A stretch of 64,000 bases of DNA from Planococcus soli (GTDB taxonomy: Bacteria; Bacillota; Bacilli; Bacillales_A; Planococcaceae): the NCBI RefSeq assembly GCF_016881065.1, contig NZ_WXYN01000007.1, forward strand, positions 210,277 to 274,276, in the 5' to 3' direction. A model generated the notes under the pieces. The model was not told the origin of the DNA and did not search any database. It worked only from the letters and a program-made list of their open reading frames with translations. Positions 61,121-64,000 of the stretch are shown piece by piece. How positions within the stretch are numbered: the stretch's first letter is position 1; every line of letters starts with the position of its first letter. A program made the translations under genes and the position numbers.

Positions 61121-62002
61121 TTAAGTAAAGTATACCGTTTGAATGCGCCGCAGAAAATCTTCCTCAAGACGGCCCATCGTTTTTGCCAAAAAATAAGTGG
61201 AAACTACAGGCAAGGGAAATAAGTCGAAATGTGCCTCCATAAGTCTCCCTTCAACCAACTCTCGCCGAACCATCGACTTCGGCAAAAACGAAGCACCCAA
61301 GCCCTCTTGGATAAACCGTTTGGCAATGTGTGCCTGTGTCACTTTCATGGTCCGGATACCCGGTACATGAAGCCGCAGCTTTCCTAAAAGTTCCTCCCAG
61401 AATACCGGGTGATGGTGTGTAAACAAGACCGAATTCCGCAATGCCCACTCTACTGAAATAGCCGGGCCGGTTTCATCATCGTAGGCATCCCGCGGCAGGA
61501 TGAACAGCAGCTGATCTTCGTACACAATGTGTTGAGTGATATCTTTTCCTATTGAAGGCAGGGCTGAGATTCCAGCTGACACCTGTTCGGATTCGACCAA
61601 CGCTTCGATGTGCTCCGATTCTTCTACGCGAATCACCAATTCCACTTCCGGATGCTCTCCTATAAACGATTTCAGCACATAAGGCAGAATCGTTTCCGCC
61701 ATCAAAGGAGAAATCGCCAATATCCATTTTTTCCGGTAGCCCTGCGCGAAAGAATGAAGCTCTTCGACACTAGTATCCAGCTGTTCCAGCACGTGTGCAG
61801 CCCGTTCTCTAAAATGCCGTCCTTCCTCTGTCAGCGATACACGGTTATGGCTGCGTTTGAACAATGAAAGGCCAAGGCTTTCCTCCAGCAAACGAATATG
61901 GACGGTTACGCTCGGCTGTGACATCATCAAGCGTTCCGAAGTCATTCTGAAATTTAAGGTTTCTGCAGCGTCCACAAAGGTTCTTAACCACTGGACTTCC
62001 AT
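61121..62002 (-). CDS. citR: LysR-family regulator, probably CitR
   Basis: About 293 residues. The N-terminal winged helix reads MEVQWLRTFVDAAETLNFRM, then SERLMMSQPSVTVHIRLLEESLGLSLFKRSHNRVSLTEEG. The C-terminal part is a LysR effector domain. It is divergent from citA, as citR is in Bacillus subtilis, where it represses citA. The ATG at 62002 follows GGGGGA. The 103-base divergent gap is AT-rich and should hold both promoters and the operator. Confidence 0.85.
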   Translation of the reverse strand: MEVQWLRTFVDAAETLNFRMTSERLMMSQPSVTVHIRLLEESLGLSLFKRSHNRVSLTEEGRHFRERAAHVLEQLDTSVEELHSFAQGYRKKWILAISPLMAETILPYVLKSFIGEHPEVELVIRVEESEHIEALVESEQVSAGISALPSIGKDITQHIVYEDQLLFILPRDAYDDETGPAISVEWALRNSVLFTHHHPVFWEELLGKLRLHVPGIRTMKVTQAHIAKRFIQEGLGASFLPKSMVRRELVEGRLMEAHFDLFPLPVVSTYFLAKTMGRLEEDFLRRIQTVYFT

Positions 62003-62105
62003 GACATCCCCCATTTCAATTACTATTCTTAATTGCTTCAATTATATATCTTTAATTTTTTTTATCAAATCAGGAGAGTAAACTAGAAGAAAAGGAGGAA
62101 TTTTT

Positions 62106-63185
62106 ATGTTTCAGCAAGGATTAAAAGGTGTAGTCGCGGTTCAGACAGCGATTGCTTCAGTAGATGGAGACCGGGGAGAACTGCGCTACCGGGGACAGCT
62201 GGTAGAAGAAGTAATTCATGGCAAGTCTTTTGAAGAAACTGCCTATTTTCTTTGGCATGGGCAGTGGCCCGCTGCTGCGCAACTGACAGGTTTGCAGCAG
62301 CAATTGATCCATTCCCGCAAACTGCCAGCGCATATAATCAAAATCGCTCAGCTGCTGCCAAAAGAAAGCTCTTTGATGGATGCTATGCGGACGCTGGTAT
62401 CCGCATATCCAGATGCTAAGTTCAAAACCCTGCCTTCCGCGGAACAAGCTATTACACTGACAGCTGCACTGCCAGTAATGACTGCTCTTTTTTACCGGAT
62501 TCAAAACGGACAGATGCCAATTGAACCAAGAGAAGATTTTGGTCACACCGCCAACTACCTTTGGATGATCAACGGACAGGAACCGACCAATGCGCAGATT
62601 GAAGCTCTCGAAACCTATTTGAAGTTGACCATGGAACATGGCATGAACGCTTCGACATTCGCAGCACGCGTTACCATTTCCACCGAATCCGATCTTGTCT
62701 CTGCAGTGACCTCGGCGCTTGGCACGATGAAAGGTCCCCTTCACGGAGGGGCACCATCCGGCGTCATCGATCTGCTGGATAGCATGAAAACCGAAGACCG
62801 CATCGACGCGATCATTACAGAGAAATTGGACCGTGGAGAGAAAATCATGGGCTTTGGCCACCGGGTCTACCGGACAGAAGATCCCCGGTCTGTCATACTA
62901 CGCAAAAAATGCCTCGAGCTTGAAGGAGAAGATCCATGGCTGGATTTGGCAACTGTTGCCGAGAGCCGCATCATCAAACAGCTGACCGTACGCAAACCGG
63001 GACGTGCACTTTATACGAATGTGGAATTTTATGCCGCTGCCATCATGCGGTCAATTGCCATGCCTACCCAACTATTTACCCCGACATTCAGCATTGCCCG
63101 CATAGTCGGATGGACGGCCCATGCGCTGGAGCAGCTAGAGAACAATGTCATTTTCCGACCTCAGTCCGAATATATCGGAAACTAA
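62106..63185 (+). CDS. citA: citrate synthase, CitA type
   Basis: A 359-residue citrate synthase. The active-site blocks are MEHGMNASTFAARV, GTMKGPLHGGAPSGVIDLLD, GFGHRVYRTEDPRS and TNVEFYAAAIM. The catalytic Asp position is Glu (VEFY), which I recall as normal for the CitA branch. It ends FRPQSEYIGN. It condenses acetyl-CoA and oxaloacetate as a minor citrate synthase. The ATG has AAAGGAGG upstream. Confidence 0.92.
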   Translation: MFQQGLKGVVAVQTAIASVDGDRGELRYRGQLVEEVIHGKSFEETAYFLWHGQWPAAAQLTGLQQQLIHSRKLPAHIIKIAQLLPKESSLMDAMRTLVSAYPDAKFKTLPSAEQAITLTAALPVMTALFYRIQNGQMPIEPREDFGHTANYLWMINGQEPTNAQIEALETYLKLTMEHGMNASTFAARVTISTESDLVSAVTSALGTMKGPLHGGAPSGVIDLLDSMKTEDRIDAIITEKLDRGEKIMGFGHRVYRTEDPRSVILRKKCLELEGEDPWLDLATVAESRIIKQLTVRKPGRALYTNVEFYAAAIMRSIAMPTQLFTPTFSIARIVGWTAHALEQLENNVIFRPQSEYIGN

Positions 63186-63222
63186 AAAAAAGCCGTATCC
63201 AGGTTATGGATACGGCTTTTTT
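63184..63222. terminator. bidirectional terminator of citA and the rrn-tRNA operon
   Basis: AAAAAAAAGCCGTATCC pairs with GGATACGGCTTTTTT around AGGTTAT. It ends citA on the plus strand and the tRNA array on the minus strand. Confidence 0.9.
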
Positions 63223-63254
63223 ACACATGGATAGTACAAATACACATGGAACAA

Positions 63255-63327
63255 TGGAGCCTAGGGGGCTCGAACCCCTGACCTCGTCACTGCCAGCGAC
63301 GCGCTCTCCCAGCTGAGCTAAGGCCCC
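63255..63327 (-). tRNA. tRNA-Ala(GGC)
   Basis: Full cloverleaf. Acceptor GGGGCCT/AGGCTCC; anticodon loop CTGGCAG; T loop TTCGAGC. CCA is not encoded. It is the last tRNA of the array. Confidence 0.95.
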
Positions 63328-63357
63328 GCGCTGAACAGGCGCAAGGAATTTGAAAAA

Positions 63358-63430
63358 TGAGCCATGAAGGATTCGAACCTTCGACCCTCTGATTAAAAGT
63401 CAGATGCTCTACCAGCTGAGCTAATGGCTC
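63358..63430 (-). tRNA. tRNA-Lys(TTT)
   Basis: Acceptor GAGCCAT/ATGGCTC; anticodon loop CTTTTAA; T loop TTCGAAT. CCA not encoded. Confidence 0.95.
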
Positions 63431-63440
63431 ATAGTAAAAA

Positions 63441-63515
63441 TGGCTGGGGTACCTGGATTCGAACCAGGGCATGACGGGATCAAAACCCGTTGCCTTACCG
63501 CTTGGCTATACCCCA
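63441..63515 (-). tRNA. tRNA-Gln(TTG)
   Basis: Acceptor TGGGGTA/TACCCCA with discriminator G; anticodon loop TTTTGAT; CCA encoded. Confidence 0.95.
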
Positions 63516-63526
63516 AAAATAAAAAC

Positions 63527-63610
63527 TGGTGGTGGGGGGCAGATTCGAACTGCCGAACCCGAAGGAGCGGATTTACAGTCCGCCGCGTTTAGCCACTTCG
63601 CTACCCCACC
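63527..63610 (-). tRNA. tRNA-Tyr(GTA)
   Basis: A class II tRNA with a long variable arm. Acceptor GGTGGGG/CCCCACC; anticodon GTA in ACTGTAAAT; CCA encoded. Confidence 0.95.
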
Positions 63611-63630
63611 GTATGCACTTAACGAAAAAA

Positions 63631-63706
63631 TGGTGGAGGATGACGGGATCGAACCGCCGACCCTCTGCTTGTAAGGCAGATGCTCTCCCAGCTGAGCTAA
63701 TCCTCC
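63631..63706 (-). tRNA. tRNA-Val(TAC)
   Basis: Acceptor GGAGGAT/ATCCTCC; anticodon loop CTTACAA; CCA encoded. Confidence 0.95.
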
Positions 63707-63714
63707 ATGAAAAT

Positions 63715-63789
63715 TGGTGACCCCTACGGGATTCGAACCCGTGTTACCGCCGTGAAAGGGCGGTGTCTTAACCGCTTGACCAAGGGGCC
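63715..63789 (-). tRNA. tRNA-Glu(TTC)
   Basis: Acceptor GGCCCCT/AGGGGTC; anticodon loop CTTTCAC; CCA encoded. Confidence 0.95.
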
Positions 63790-63845
63790 GTGATTAAAAT
63801 AAGTATGCTTAACTTTCTGCTCAGAAACTCCTAAAAGAAAACAAA

Positions 63846-63918
63846 AGCTTCCAACCGGATTCGAACCGGTGACCTCTTCCTTACCATGGAAGCACTCTAC
63901 CTGCTGAGCTATGGAAGC
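63846..63918 (-). tRNA. tRNA-Thr(GGT)
   Basis: Acceptor GCTTCCA/TGGAAGC with discriminator T; anticodon loop ATGGTAA. First tRNA after the 5S gene. Confidence 0.95.
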
Positions 63919-63960
63919 AAGGTAAAAGAATCATTAGGGACAAAAAAATAAACATAGAAT

Positions 63961-64000
63961 AGCCCAGCGACGTCCTACTCTCACAGGGGGAGACCCCCAA
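63961..64000 (-). rRNA. rrf: 5S rRNA gene, 3' end only
   Basis: The minus strand reads TTGGGGGTCTCCCCCTGTGA, then GAGTAGGACGTCGCTGGGC, the conserved 3' part of Bacillales 5S rRNA. The rest of the gene, and presumably the 23S and 16S genes, lie beyond the window edge. Confidence 0.93.

Noticed and set aside
62157-62861. A 234-residue frame opposite citA
   Set aside because: It is a shadow frame on the other strand of a well-conserved enzyme gene, with no recognisable domain or start signal.
63255-63918. A possible CRISPR-like array from the regularly spaced similar blocks near the right end
   Set aside because: The blocks are seven different tRNA genes; no identical short repeats with unique spacers exist anywhere in the window.

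Overview
This window (about 64 kb, moderate GC) looks like chromosome of a motile, endospore-lineage Gram-positive of the Bacillales, most likely family Planococcaceae (Planococcus or a near relative). That placement is an inference from the Bacillus-type fla operon, the sigW-rsiW-cdaA-cdaR-glmM-glmS neighbourhood with a glmS ribozyme, strong AGGAGG-type ribosome binding sites with many TTG/GTG starts, and a 5S rRNA-tRNA array. Nearly everything from 9 kb to 64 kb is read on the minus strand.

Layout. 0-9 kb: the 3' part of a 5-oxoprolinase subunit gene, an oligopeptide ABC transporter operon (oppA-B-C-D, no oppF) with a repeat element between oppA and oppB, and small metabolic genes (DUF3899, Nudix, HAD, arylamine N-acetyltransferase-like). 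9.3-30.3 kb: one long fla operon running flgB-flgC-fliE-F-G-H-I-J-K-flgD-flgE-swrD-fliM-fliY-fliO-P-Q-R-flhB-A-F-G-sigD-swrB-like-DUF327-pilZ. It is headed by a c-di-GMP-I (GEMM) riboswitch with its own terminator. flhO and flhP are read divergently. 32.8-36.3 kb: the late sigma-D operon yvyF-flgM-N-K-L, ending in a 15-copy ACTT tetranucleotide tract. 36.3-38.3 kb: motA-motB-fliL. 38.8-42.6 kb: flaG-fliD-T-S, a flagellar-type glucosaminidase and a YjfB-like peptide gene. 42.6-45 kb: flagellin (hag), csrA and fliW. 45-48.5 kb: an HD-GYP phosphodiesterase / DUF3307 / class III nucleotide cyclase operon. 48.6-64 kb: an AHSA1 protein, an NCS1 permease, an RsbR-like STAS protein, glmS with its ribozyme, glmM, cdaR, cdaA, rsiW, sigW, arginase, a GNAT protein, citR/citA, seven tRNA genes and the 3' end of a 5S rRNA gene.

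Most striking item. The 3' end of the flagellin gene is followed by a group I intron with clear P, Q, R and S core elements, and then by a second, in-frame-capable flagellin tail. The unspliced message encodes a complete flagellin ending QSNQMTQSVLQLLR. Splicing at the junction I favour would swap in QANQAPQQVLQLLR, giving a protein of exactly the same length. The two 15-codon tails differ at many synonymous positions while the structural residues are kept, so both may be, or may have been, under selection. Two alternative readings (a 17-residue extension, or a dead intron with an orphan exon) are given in the findings.

How the parts work together. c-di-GMP is sensed by the riboswitch at the head of the fla operon and by a PilZ protein at its tail, and it can be degraded by the HD-GYP protein. 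Sigma-D, encoded in the fla operon, drives yvyF-flgMNKL, flaG-fliDTS and hag from three close-to-consensus promoters, with FlgM as anti-sigma factor. FliW and CsrA control flagellin translation. No cheA, cheW, cheY, cheB, cheC, cheD or cheR gene is present in the fla operon, and fliL has moved next to motB. At least three families of palindromic intergenic repeats are scattered through the window.
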